A DNA stretch of 21,087 nucleotides, taken from NCBI GenBank assembly GCA_964522665.1, contig CAZFVY010000121.1, positions 1 through 21,087 of the forward strand. Direction: 5' to 3'. Position numbers and translations under genes: made by a program. This document shows positions 8,180-16,800 of this stretch, piece after piece. How positions within the stretch are numbered: position 1 is the first letter of the stretch; the number at the start of each line of letters is the position of its first letter. The notes below the pieces were generated by a model. That model was not told where the DNA came from. It worked only from the letters and a program-made list of their open reading frames with translations, and searched no databases. The stretch is from CAZFVY01 sp964522665. Lineage in GTDB: Bacteria; Verrucomicrobiota; Verrucomicrobiia; Limisphaerales; CAZFVY01.

Positions 8180-8329
8180 GGTATCATAAAAGTCGACTGC
8201 TTTTGCGCAGACAGCCCGAAAATCGGGCACTTTTGATACCGTTTTCGATACCGCTACGCCCGTCGGTATCGAACGCCTCGCACAATTGTAAACGACGGTC
8301 GGAAAACCCGGGCTCGCAGTTCCGACCGT
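8180..8329. repeat. Cluster of inverted and direct repeats just inside the island edge
   Basis: Within 150 bp there are: GGTATCATAAAAGT (8180-8193) facing ACTTTTGATACC (8229-8240); a perfect 6-bp stem with a 3-base loop, GCCCGA-AAA-TCGGGC (8214-8228); repeated GATACCG/CGGTATC words near 8235, 8247 and 8264; and a perfect 10-bp hairpin ACGGTCGGAA (8295-8304) / TTCCGACCGT (8320-8329). Such density near an att scar would suit recombinase or excisionase arm sites, but that role is inferred. There is no U-run, so these are poor rho-independent terminators. Confidence 0.5.
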
Positions 8330-8392
8330 GCGGTGTTGACCGCAGGAAGGCGATTACCGAGTTCGACACAAGCGTTTCAAAGTTCAGAACCA

Positions 8393-8541
8393 GTTTGAAA
8401 AATCCGGACGGGTGTCCGACCGGTCTTTCGCCAGCGAGCTTGTTTGGCTCAGCCGCCATAGCCCGCCGGGGGATGCACCGGCTTCACTGCCTCGCCCGCC
8501 GCCAAAATCCCTCGCCGCCCGCCCGGTCGGATTTTTCAAAC
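8393..8541. repeat. 149-bp MITE-like unit with terminal inverted repeats
   Basis: The left end GTTTGAAAAATCCGGACGGG (8393-8412) matches the reverse complement of the right end (8522-8541) at 18 of 20 positions. The interior has no protein-coding character. The size and structure fit a non-autonomous transposable element or a REP/BIME-type extragenic repeat. Only one copy lies in the window, so mobility cannot be tested here, and no target duplication is evident. Confidence 0.45.
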
Positions 8542-8601
8542 AGGCTCTCGACTCCCCTCGTCCATTGGGTTTGGGCGTGACCGGCACCTAATGAATCTTT
8601 G

Positions 8602-8656
8602 GATTGGCGGCTTGCATCCCCTGAAGCACGGCTTCGGTCCGGGTGCCCCGCCAATC
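8602..8656 (-). terminator. Long hairpin downstream of the SPFH/DUF4384 gene (possible transcript 3' structure)
   Basis: GATTGGCGG (8602-8610) pairs perfectly with CCGCCAATC (8648-8656), and the loop contains a second stem CTGAAGC/GCTTCGG (8621-8637). It lies 27 bp past the stop of the minus-strand gene ending at 8683. There is no U-tract, so an intrinsic terminator is only a guess; it may be an mRNA-stabilising structure or part of another repeat. Confidence 0.3.
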
Positions 8657-8682
8657 GCCCAGAGCGTCGCCCAGACATACCA

Positions 8683-10683
8683 TTAGTTGTCCATGACGCG
8701 GAAGTCGAGGACAGCGGCGGACCAAGTTTCCGGTTTCAACCCATCCAGTTTAAATTCCAGCGCCTCAACCTCTTCGTCTGACAAGAGCACGGTGGGTCCG
8801 GAACGATATTGGTTTCCTGCAAAACTCACCGTCGGCGTGGAACGCCTTGCAATGGTCACGTCGATCAGCGACTGTTCCGAGACGATCAGAACCAAGTACT
8901 CGACGCCGACCGGCCCGTACTCGATGAAGTCCAGGCCGGCATCCCTTAATTTTTCCCAAGGCAAAAGTTCTGGCCCCGGAATATGGTAACGACGGTCCGG
9001 TTCAACTTTTGGCGCAACCGCGTGAAAGTTGGGCACGTGAAGCCAGAACCGTCCGCCCGAGCCGGGATTTATGAAGGTGACATAACCGGCGCGGCGCGAC
9101 GTGAACGTGAAGTCCACCCTTTGCCCGATCGTCAGTGTCGCCACATTCACCGAGCCCGCGCTGGGCATGGCGCCGATTTCGCGAGCTCCAATGTTACGGC
9201 TAGCGAGATCGTCTTTGTATAGCTTGACAAGCCCGTGATCAGCGGACGCCTTGCGTTGAAGTTTTTGGAAAAAGACCTGCGGCGTGAGTATTCCAAGGTT
9301 GGCCATTTCCTTTGGATCGATCCCGAGTCGGGTCGCCCAGTCGCCGGCGCTCTGGACCCGATCGCGCTGGCCGCTAAGGAGAGTCGCCAGAATCGTGGGA
9401 AGCTGCGTTACAAGCCGGTTCAGCAATGCCGTCTGCATCGCCAAATGACTCGTGATCTCACCGTGGCGGCGGCGCAGTTCGGTCTCTTTTTGTTCTAACT
9501 CGACTTGCGTTAGACGCGCCGCGGCGAGGCGTTGTTGGGCAATTTGCGCTTCGGCCTCGGACTTCTCGGCCTCCGCTTGCGATTTGCGCCTGGAAAGGTC
9601 GGCGTCATCACGCTGCTTCCGCAAAGCGATTCTGCGCGCCTCCGCCTCGTCGCCGGAGATCGCTTCCTGCGCCTTGATCTTCAGCTCGACTTCGGCCATT
9701 TCGAGCGCGGCCGCGCGTTCGTCCGCCCGCTGAAGACGAAAACGCTCCAGCGCGGCTTGCGAGCGAATCTTCTCAAGCTCCTCCTGCGCCCGCGCAATTT
9801 CCAGATCGCCGTGGATCGCCTTCAGCCGGTTGGCGGCGCGGGCCGCCTCGATTTCACCTTGCCGTTCGATCGTCCTCTTTTCAAATTCCGCGAACAGCGC
9901 CCGCTTCTGCTCTTCCCGCGCCTCGGCCGTGAGCGATTGATCGTGATCGAGTTGCGCCATCGTGGCGTCAAATTCCGCCTGATGCTGCTTTTGTCGAAGC
10001 AGGTTCTTTTGTTCCTCCCCTTGGGCGCACTCGAGCCGCCGTGCCTCTTCCAGAAATCGGCGTTGGGTCTGATTTTGGTTGACGGATTCGCTTTCCCACC
10101 GGGTGGAAGCGTTTTCCACCTGGAGGCCGAGATGGGCCAACCATTCATTCAACTTCCGCCCCCACCAGATGGGCGGGCAGGCATCGTGGTCACGCAGGGC
10201 GTCGAGCGGCGTGCTCTCGATTTCGTCGCTCACTCTTTGCCGAATCCAGGCGGAAATCCAGTGCTCCGCCATCGCGATGCTTAATGGCGAACCAACGGTG
10301 ACCAGCCGAATCGCGCCGACGCCAAGGAATTTGCGCCCGTCGACCACCGAAAGTGAGACGGTAATCAGCAAATCCCACGGCTGGTCTTGGGCGTCCTTTT
10401 TTAACGCTGGGAGGGCGATCTGCGCGCGTGGAACCAGCGCGCAAACGCGATAGAGCAAATCACCCACAGCACCTTCCCTCAAGCTTTCGGCGTCTTTGGG
10501 AAGCAGCATTTCCAGCGCATACTCGCCGGTCGCCGACATTCGGGCGTGCACCAGGCCCGTCCCGGGAATCCAAGCCGGGACGCGAAATTTCGATTTCCCA
10601 AATCCGGGAATGAAGGAGCCGCGCTTGATCTCGGGGGTAATGACGTCCACAAGCGATCCCTCTTGGTGGTCAGAGTTGCTCAT
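8683..10683 (-). CDS. SPFH/band-7-like protein with long coiled coil and C-terminal DUF4384-like domain
   Basis: The 666-residue, apparently cytosolic protein has no signal or membrane helix. Residues about 40-200 resemble an SPFH/band-7 domain: alternating strands (WDLLITVSLSVVDGRKFLGV, 103-122) followed by amphipathic helices (AEHWISAWIRQRVSDEIES; WGRKLNEWLAHLGLQVE). Residues 205-415 are highly charged, Glu/Arg/Ala-rich coiled coil. Residues 512-607 match the DUF4384 pattern: VATLTIGQRVDFTFTS, GYVTFINPGSGGRFWLHVPN, a YHIPG turn, then GVEYLVLIVSEQSL. DUF4384 is often found fused to, or next to, bacterial caspase-like proteases, and a caspase gene lies upstream on the same strand, separated only by insertion sequences. 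An oligomeric scaffold or regulator of that protease is the best inference. ATG at 10683; no strong Shine-Dalgarno. The DUF4384 call is firmer than the SPFH call. Confidence 0.72.
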   Translation of the reverse strand: MSNSDHQEGSLVDVITPEIKRGSFIPGFGKSKFRVPAWIPGTGLVHARMSATGEYALEMLLPKDAESLREGAVGDLLYRVCALVPRAQIALPALKKDAQDQPWDLLITVSLSVVDGRKFLGVGAIRLVTVGSPLSIAMAEHWISAWIRQRVSDEIESTPLDALRDHDACPPIWWGRKLNEWLAHLGLQVENASTRWESESVNQNQTQRRFLEEARRLECAQGEEQKNLLRQKQHQAEFDATMAQLDHDQSLTAEAREEQKRALFAEFEKRTIERQGEIEAARAANRLKAIHGDLEIARAQEELEKIRSQAALERFRLQRADERAAALEMAEVELKIKAQEAISGDEAEARRIALRKQRDDADLSRRKSQAEAEKSEAEAQIAQQRLAAARLTQVELEQKETELRRRHGEITSHLAMQTALLNRLVTQLPTILATLLSGQRDRVQSAGDWATRLGIDPKEMANLGILTPQVFFQKLQRKASADHGLVKLYKDDLASRNIGAREIGAMPSAGSVNVATLTIGQRVDFTFTSRRAGYVTFINPGSGGRFWLHVPNFHAVAPKVEPDRRYHIPGPELLPWEKLRDAGLDFIEYGPVGVEYLVLIVSEQSLIDVTIARRSTPTVSFAGNQYRSGPTVLLSDEEVEALEFKLDGLKPETWSAAVLDFRVMDN

Positions 10684-10886
10684 AAAATTTCAGTGCTCGA
10701 TGCGGGGATCGTAAAACCCGGCAAAATCTTGCGGGCGATTCACCGGCGACGCGGTAGATTTGTGAAAAGCGATGGGCGTATTGCATCGTATAGTCTGACC
10801 ACAATTACGTGGATAATCAAATTTTCATGCATCGGAGAACTGAATGTATCGGCGGCGCAAATTCTTTTCTGTAATTTCAGCGAGTT
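10684..10886. other. Leader of the SPFH/DUF4384 gene, up to the IS256 remnant
   Basis: About 200 bp separate the ATG at 10683 from the IS256 remnant's stop at 10887. On the minus strand a TATACGAT-like word lies near 10785 and TTGATT about 22 bases further upstream, too widely spaced for a good sigma-70 promoter. The terminal repeat of the IS256 element should lie in the right part of this stretch, but I could not define it. Confidence 0.3.
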
Positions 10887-11898
10887 TCAAACTGAGGGCG
10901 GGTTCTGGTTTTGCATGTTGAGGTAAACTTTTCCGGTTTCCCATTCGGCGCTGGTTTCGGCCAGCAGGGCCGAAACCAAGCGCAAGAGGGAAGCTTCGTT
11001 GGGAAAAAGGCTGGCCACGCGCGTGCGGTGTTTGATCTCTTGATTGACCCGTTCGATGGCGTTGGAGGTGCGCGTGCGACGGTGATGGGTTGAGGGCAGC
11101 GCGCAGTCCGTCAGGCCTTGCGGCAGGTTTTCCTCCAGCCAGGCCGCCAGCTTCGGAGCCGAAGCGGCATACGCGAGCGCGATTTCCTTTAAGCGCAGAT
11201 CGGCGGCCGGACGGCTCGAACTATTGAATACGCTGCGGATGGCTTCGGCGACCAGAGCGCGTTGCTCCAGGCGGGGGCACATACGCTTGCGCGTTCTGCT
11301 GAAGGTGAAATTGACAGCGTTGCCAGGGTACCGAGGGAAAGACGGCGGCGCGGGCCGCGCGCAGGCCGGCGTGATCGTCGCTCACGATGAACTCGACCCC
11401 GCACAGGCCGCGGGCCTGGAGACTTTGGAGGAAGGCGCGCCAATGGACTTCGGCTTCGCTCAAGACGGCGCTGACCCCCAGGATCTGCCGTTTACCGTCC
11501 GGACCGACGCCCAGGGCGATCAGGACGGCGCAATCCAGCAATTGGCCGTCCTGGCGGACCTTTTCATAGCGAGCGTCCAGCGCCAGATAAGCAAAAACGC
11601 CCAGGCGGCGTTCGCGCCAGGCTTTCAAATGGACATCCAAGCGGGCCGCGCACTGGCTGACCTGGGTGGAACTGACCGAGACGCCGCAGAACTGTTCGAC
11701 GATGGCGGAAACTTTGCGGGTCGAGACGCCCTGCACATACATTTCGGCCAGGGCCAGCTTGAGAGCCTGCTGGCTACGCAGCCCCTTTTCCAAGGCGCTG
11801 GGATAAAACTTCGTGTCACCCCGAACCTGGGGAATCTGGAAGGTGATGGAACCCAGGCCGCTGGCGACGGTCTTGGGCTTGTAGCCGTTGGCGTGCCC
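10887..11898 (-). pseudogene. IS256-family (mutator) transposase remnant: N-terminus missing and frameshifted
   Basis: The frame from 11898 reads GHANGYKPKT, FYPSALEKGLRS, MYVQGVSTRKV, then the catalytic region YLALDARYEK (first Asp) and FIVSDDHAGL (second Asp). It then shifts to the frame ending at 10887, with NAIERVNQEIKHRTR (catalytic Glu), LFPNEASLLRLVSALL and KVYLNM, the usual IS256 C-terminus. The frame is broken at a run of five G (five C on the coding strand) at 11273-11277; four would restore it (QAYVPRLEQRALVAEA). Coding for the first 60-70 residues is lost where the IS3 element begins at 11899. The gene is therefore dead in cis, unless the homopolymer is a sequencing artefact. Confidence 0.85.
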
Positions 11899-11934
11899 TG
11901 AGGTTTCTTCGGTTTTGCGGACAGGGCTTGGAGG

Positions 11935-12273
11935 GTGGAAAGTAAGCCTATCAGTGAAACCAATAAATTCGGACGGCGATTTGATCGCGAGTTTAAGGAA
12001 AACGCGGTACGCCTGCTTGGTTCCAGTGAGCGTTCCCTTGCCGACGTCGCTCGGGAGTTGGGCATCTCGGTCTGGTCGCTGAGCCGTTGGCGGCAGTTGT
12101 TTGCGGCCGCGCCGGCCCCAAGCGCAGCGCCGCCCGAGCCGAGCGACCCTCAGCGGCAAATCCAGCCGCTACAGCAACAGTTGGATTATGTCACCGAACA
12201 GCGCGACATCTTAAAAAAAGCCTTGGCCATCTGCTCCAGCGAACAGAAGCGACCAGGAAATTCCAACTGGTAG
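11935..12273 (+). CDS. IS3-family transposase OrfA (helix-turn-helix subunit)
   Basis: The 112-residue OrfA begins with a GTG at 11935, directly after GGAGG. It contains the HTH_Tnp_1 pattern (FKENAVRLLGSSERSLADVARELGISVWSLSRWRQ, about residues 20-54, quoted here only as its key words SLADVARELGIS and LSRWRQ) that binds the element's ends, followed by a leucine-zipper-like helix (QIQPLQQQLDYVTEQRDILKKAL) used for OrfA/OrfAB multimerisation. It overlaps orfB, which lies in the -1 frame. Confidence 0.88.
   Translation: MESKPISETNKFGRRFDREFKENAVRLLGSSERSLADVARELGISVWSLSRWRQLFAAAPAPSAAPPEPSDPQRQIQPLQQQLDYVTEQRDILKKALAICSSEQKRPGNSNW
12213..12219 (+). promoter_or_regulatory. A7 slippery site for -1 frameshifting in the IS3 element
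   Basis: In the OrfA frame the codons read TTA AAA AAA GCC, a run of seven A, and OrfB continues in the -1 frame. This is the standard IS3-family programmed frameshift arrangement that yields the OrfAB transposase. Confidence 0.7.
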
Positions 12274-12278
12274 AGCAG

Positions 12279-13124
12279 ATGGCCTTGGAAAAAGAGCATT
12301 CTGTGCAAACGCTTTGCCAGGTTCTGGGCGTCTCCCGAAGCGGCTTTTACGCGCATGGCCGCAAGGATCAGGGCGTCCGCGCTTTGGCCGATCAGGCATT
12401 GCGGCCTAAAATCCAGCAGGCCTTTGAGCAAGGCCGGGGCCTCTATCGCAGCCCCCGCCTCAGAGTGCTGCTTGGCCAGCAAGGCGTCCGCTGCGGTAAA
12501 AACCGACTGGCGCGGCTCCTGCGCCAACTGGATCTGCGCGCGCGTCAGAAACGCAAGTTTCGCCCACCGCGCACCACGCGGGTTGATCCCCGGGCCCCGG
12601 TGGCGCCCAACTGGCTGGCTCGCATCCCGACCCCGGATCGGCCCGATCAGGCCTGGGCCAGCGACATTACTTACATCCCGACCGCTCAAGGCTGGCTTTA
12701 TCTGGCCGTGACCCTGGACCTTTGCAGCCGTAAATGCGTCGGTTGGAAAACCGCGGTTTCCCTGGAAACTTCCTTGGTGACAGAAGCCTGGAACCAGGCC
12801 TGGCTAGGTCGCCATCCCGGCCCAAGGCTTCTGCACCATTCTGATCGGGGAGTTCAATATACCAGCGCCCACTTCCGCGCGCTACTGGCCGAAAAGCAAT
12901 GCGCGGCCAGCATGAGCCGGACCGGCAATCCCTACGACAACGCCTGGGCCGAATCGTTCTTTGCAACCCTCAAAACCGAGTGCTTCGGCAACTTTCTGCC
13001 CGCCACCCACCAGCAGGCCCAGCTTTTGATCTTTGCCTACATCGAAACGTTCTATAACCCCAGGCGGCTCCACAGCGCCCTAGGTTACAAGAGTCCTGTG
13101 GATTTCGAAAACCAATTCAACTAA
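12279..13124 (+). CDS. IS3-family transposase OrfB (DDE integrase domain)
   Basis: The frame shows an HTH_21-like start (HSVQTLCQVLGVSRSGFYAH), then the rve integrase core with the DDE triad: Asp in WASDITYIPT, Asp in HHSDRGVQYTS and Glu in NPYDNAWAESFFATLKTE, ending with FYNPRRLHSALGYKSP. All three acids are intact, so the enzyme may be active. The ATG at 12279 gives the separate OrfB; the functional transposase is most likely the OrfAB fusion made by slippage at 12213-12219, about 395 residues. Confidence 0.9.
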   Translation: MALEKEHSVQTLCQVLGVSRSGFYAHGRKDQGVRALADQALRPKIQQAFEQGRGLYRSPRLRVLLGQQGVRCGKNRLARLLRQLDLRARQKRKFRPPRTTRVDPRAPVAPNWLARIPTPDRPDQAWASDITYIPTAQGWLYLAVTLDLCSRKCVGWKTAVSLETSLVTEAWNQAWLGRHPGPRLLHHSDRGVQYTSAHFRALLAEKQCAASMSRTGNPYDNAWAESFFATLKTECFGNFLPATHQQAQLLIFAYIETFYNPRRLHSALGYKSPVDFENQFN

Positions 13125-13180
13125 ACTAACAACAACACAATACCCGACATACTCCTGTCCACGTTTTCGAAGAAAGATCA

Positions 13181-13595
13181 ATCTTCACAGCCGCAAACGC
13201 CACCTCATCGAACGGGGCGTTGATTATCTTCTGGACCGGTGCCGTCTGCTCGGACCGCAGACCGGCACCTGGGCCGAGCAGATGTTTGCCCAACGCGGCC
13301 CGCAGGGATTGCGGGTCATGCAGGGGCTGTTGCAACTGGCCGAAAAACATCCAGTGGCCGAATTGGAACGGGTCGCCCTGTCCGCCGTGCATCACGGGGC
13401 GTGGCGCTTGCGCGATCTCAGGCGTCTGCTGGACCAGCCGGCCAATGTCGTGCAACTCCAGTTCCTGGAAACCCATCCCCTCATCCGGCCTTTGGAGGCT
13501 TACCGCATTCCGCTGCCCAGCACTCCTCAACCCAACCAAAACCCATGACTCAAATCGAAACCACCATCCGCCAGCTCCGCCTCTCCGGCCTGTGG
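13181..13595 (+). mobile_element. IS21-family remnant, truncated on both sides
   Basis: This segment holds the last 120 or so codons of an istA-like gene and the first 17 codons of istB, with nothing else of the element. The left cut is at the IS3 end (13180/13181). The right cut is near 13594, where IstB-like sequence stops and a 7-bp inverted repeat CAGTGAC (13597-13603)/GTCACTG (13631-13637) starts. Confidence 0.7.
13183..13548 (+). pseudogene. istA: IstA C-terminal fragment (IS21 transposase)
   Basis: The frame reads RKRHLIERGVDYLLDRC, FAQRGPQGLRVMQGLLQLAEK, LERVALSAVHHGAWRLRDLR and FLETHPLIRPLEAYRIPL to a TGA at 13546-13548, the typical C-terminal region of IS21 IstA. The catalytic core and the N-terminal HTH are missing, so no active product is expected. 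The stop overlaps the next ATG (ATGA), the usual istA/istB coupling. Confidence 0.7.
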
Positions 13596-13628
13596 ACAGT
13601 GACGATTATTATTCACCAGCGCTTTTAA
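13545..13628 (+). pseudogene. istB: IstB N-terminal fragment (17 codons, then foreign sequence)
   Basis: The start MTQIETTIRQLRLSGLW matches the well-known beginning of IS21 IstB helper ATPases. After that the frame enters unrelated sequence and stops at 13626-13628, and the ATPase domain is absent. It is evidence for the IS21 identity and for a deletion breakpoint near 13594. Confidence 0.65.
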
Positions 13629-13804
13629 TTGTCACTGAAGACTTGGCTCTACCAACGAGTTGCGAGTCGAGTTTGAAACGCACAATGTTCACTTACGCTA
13701 GTTGCGGTGGTACACTCAATCCGCCCATCAGTGGCCGGTTTGAACTGCCCGCTGACAGATACACGACGACTCCCGAGTCGCTCGTTCGAATCGCAGATTC
13801 ATCC

Positions 13805-16800
13805 TCAATGAAAAAATGTCCAGACGCGCCAAGCGTAAACAAAGAGTCCGGCCAAAGCGAGAGTTCTACCCAAGCGATGCAGCAATCGATCGCTTGCGCA
13901 TTTCTGATCGACCCCTGCGCCGTACGCCATTAAGACAAACACGCTGCACAAAAACCCGTCTAAGATAATCCAATACAGTCCACCGGACCTAACAGGATAG
14001 GTTGAACAGATGAGTACTAGAATTCCAAAGAATACGGCGACGCCTCCGACTTTTGGTTCGTGAGCCGGCCATAGATCAGACCCGTGGGGAGGCGATTGTT
14101 TCTCTGGAATCCTCGTAGGAGTAGAATACACCGGTCCGGGAGACAAAACGATGGGTAAAGTTGGAACGTGGTGCGGTGGGTTTTCTGACTGGTTACCCCG
14201 TAGAGCATTCAATTTAGACCGGGCTTCGACGTGCCCCAGTTCGGCGGCTTTGCGATACCACTTGGCGGCTTCGCCGCCGTCCTTTTTCACTCCGTGGCCG
14301 TTTTCGTAGCAGAGACCCAAACAATATTGAGCTTTGGCGTGGCCTTTTTCTGCTGCCTTGGCGTACCAACGAACGGCCGCGCCGTAGTCTCTCGGGACCC
14401 CCTGGCCTTTGTAGTAGCAGATCCCGAGTTTGGATTGTGCCACGGCGTGGCCTTGCTCGGCCGCCTTGGTATACCACCGAATGGCGGTGCCGTAGTCTTG
14501 TGCCACGCCTTGGCCGTTGTCGTAGCAGAGCCCTAAGTTGGATTGAGCCTGGGCATGGCCTTGTTCGGCCGCCTTGGTGTACCAGCGAACAGCTTCACAG
14601 TAGTTTTGTGCCACGCCCTGGCCGTTGTAGTAGCAGAGCCCCAAATTGTATTGGGCTACGGCCTGGCCTTGTTCGGCCGCTTTCGTAAACCAGCGAACGG
14701 CTTCTCCGTAATCTTGCTCCACGCCTTGGCCACTGGCGTAGCGGATCCCCAATTTATTTTGAGCCTCCGCGCTGATTTGTTCGGCGGCGTTAACTCGCAA
14801 GGAGGTTTGAGTCGGCGGCGACGCCGGAACGTCCGTCATTGGATAGGTCTGCGGCTCCGGCGGGAGTGGGGTTGCGTCGACCTTTTTTGAAAGTGAACCA
14901 AGAAGCGCAAGGCGGGCGGTTTCCCGGTCGGACGAAATTAGGCCCGCAGGCGGAACGACACCGGGGCGGTTCTGCTTTTCCTCTGGTTCCCGAGTCGCGC
15001 CTAATGCCGCGCCTGATTTGGAATGTAAAACGTTTGGTACGGTCTGATCTTGGAGCCTTCTTGCCGGCTTGCCTAGCTCTTGTTCGCCTGCTTTCGTTGG
15101 AGGGGCAATCGGGGGAATCACTATTTTTGGCGGTGCCTGCGGCTTAGGCGGAAGACTGACGCGGACGGTTTCCGTCTCCGATTGGCCCGCGGCATCCACA
15201 GTTACCTTCGGCGGCAGATGCTCTACCTCACCTTTGAGCAACGGCTTAGTTAAGCCCTGTCGTCGGGCCGGTACTTGAGCGGACCGAAGCCCCCCGCGGC
15301 CGGGTTTGGCGCGTTGAGCCTGTTCGTCAACCATCCCCTTGACGGCGTCCGCGAGCGTCTTGACACGTTCTTTTGCGACCGCCGCCTGGTTACCTTGGGG
15401 ATATTTAGCAAGGTATTCGCTAAACGCTGCGACGGTGTTCCGATCCACGGCACTGCGCCAGGCCAGCTCGTCGGAGCTATAGTCCCGAATAAATCGCCGA
15501 GCTTCCGATGCGTACGCACTGTCTGGATAATCAGACAAGAATCGCTTGTAACTTGCTGTCGCTGGCCTTTCACACGCAGCCTCCCACGCCAGCGCTTCGG
15601 CCTGCAATTTGTCAGCAGCCGCGTTTGCCTCTGAGGCATGACCGCCCATCGGGTGAGATTTGAGGTAGTTTCGAAACGCGACGAGGGAATTGGCTTCAAC
15701 GGCCATTTTCCAGGCCCGATCGTCTTGAATGTCGTCCAGATTTGCCCTCGCGATTTTTGAATGCGAGCCGTTCGGCCATTTCCGCAGGTAGGCTTCGAGG
15801 GCCTTCTCAAGGTCTGTAGGCCCATCCCAGACCTTTTCGCGATTTGACGCCGCATTCGCGGCCCGCCAATCGGCGCCTTCGGCGTGAAGTTCCTTGGCCT
15901 TTTGAGCGTGGCGGCCCTCGGGATGACTCTCCAGGTAGGCAGCGTAGGATCCCGGATCGTCTTTCAACAGAGCCTCGTTCCACACGTTGTCGTCACTGGT
16001 TTCCAGTTCAATCGCCTCGAGCGCGCTTTTGGCGTTCGGGTGTCCGGCGGTGGCGGCCAAGCGATACCACCTCTGGGCCTCGCCCAAACTTTTGGTCGTA
16101 CCCCGAGCTTTGGCTAGGCAATCACCGAGACTTTGCTGAGCCAGGGACAATCCCTGTTCGGCGGATTTGCGATACCATTCGACCATTTGTGCGTCATCTC
16201 GCGCGACCCCCCACCCAAATTCGTGGCATACGCCAAGGAGCCATTGCGCGTCAGGCCAGCCCTTCTCGGCGCCGAGCTGCCAATCGTCGATGAAATGAAC
16301 GGATAGCCCCTCGACCGGCTCCGTCGCTGGCTGGCCCGATTCCAGCCTTTTAAGGCATTTCTTGATATGACTGGCCGTTGACGCGCGTAATTCGGCGTCC
16401 TCGGCAGACTCAGGATCAGGAGATGCCGTCAGCCTTTTAGCGTTGGCAATCGGACGACCGGGACCGTCGACCAAGAGAATCGGCTCCGGCGAGCCTTCCA
16501 TATTGAACCAAGGGTGTTGTAGCCCATCCATTCCCGGGCTGCGGCGGCACCAATCTATCACCCCTTTCTCGGTGTAACTCGCCAGCCGCTGCAGTTCCAG
16601 GCGTGACCCATCCCAGGCGCCGCCATCCAAGCCCTCAAACAGGAAATACGAGAAGACACCATGCCCCTTCTGCAACCACTCAAAGGCACGCTGGCCCGGG
16701 CGGCACGCAGAGAACGTCGCCATGGCGACGCCTGGATCGGATTTAAACTGACCGACCGCAAGGATGTCCTTGGACATCGCTTCAGACATCGGGTTTCCGC

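Larger units (their letters stand above)
7789..8682. other. Gene-poor region around the tRNA-Val attachment scar
   Basis: I see no real protein-coding gene in these 894 bp and no integrase. The segment holds a tRNA-Val 3' fragment (7995-8040), a repeat-rich patch (8180-8329), a MITE-like unit (8393-8541) and a long hairpin after the minus-strand gene that ends at 8683. Left of the tRNA fragment is a short direct repeat (ATTGTTAC twice, about 7935-7957). Confidence 0.5.
11899..13180 (+). mobile_element. IS3-family insertion sequence, apparently complete
   Basis: The left end begins TGAGGTTTCTTCGG at 11899, and the right end, read in reverse from 13180, begins TGATCTTTCTTCGA; both continue to GGACAGG, giving imperfect 27-bp terminal inverted repeats (19 of 27). 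The TG...CA ends and the orfA/orfB arrangement are typical of IS3. The element is about 1.28 kb. No 3-4 bp target duplication is seen: the left flank is an IS256 remnant ending GTGCCC and the right flank is an IS21 remnant starting ATCTTC, so an adjacent deletion or recombination has removed one original flank. Confidence 0.75.

Noticed and set aside
8004..8189. Plus-strand open frame beginning MRDSNPRPTACK
   Set aside because: It is the antisense reading of the tRNA-Val T arm and anticodon region, a familiar false protein; not a gene.
8041..8680. Search for an integrase gene next to the tRNA scar
   Set aside because: No frame in this stretch has tyrosine or serine recombinase motifs; the integrase, if kept, must lie at the other end of the island.
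9532..10284. Long plus-strand frame (250 codons) inside the SPFH/DUF4384 gene
   Set aside because: It is antisense to the coiled-coil codons, whose GC-rich biased third positions keep the opposite strand open; no domain is seen.
13629..13804. Possible start of a further gene downstream of the caspase gene (minus strand)
   Set aside because: Only frames of about 40 codons or fewer are present, with no start signal or similarity; the IS21-side breakpoint interrupts the sequence.
13220..13933. Plus-strand 237-codon frame running from the IS21 remnant into the caspase gene
   Set aside because: It crosses a breakpoint between unrelated sequences and overlaps real coding frames on both sides.
14231..14770. 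Regular 108-bp repeats considered as a CRISPR array
   Set aside because: There is no repeat/spacer alternation; the units are contiguous codons for Sel1 repeats.
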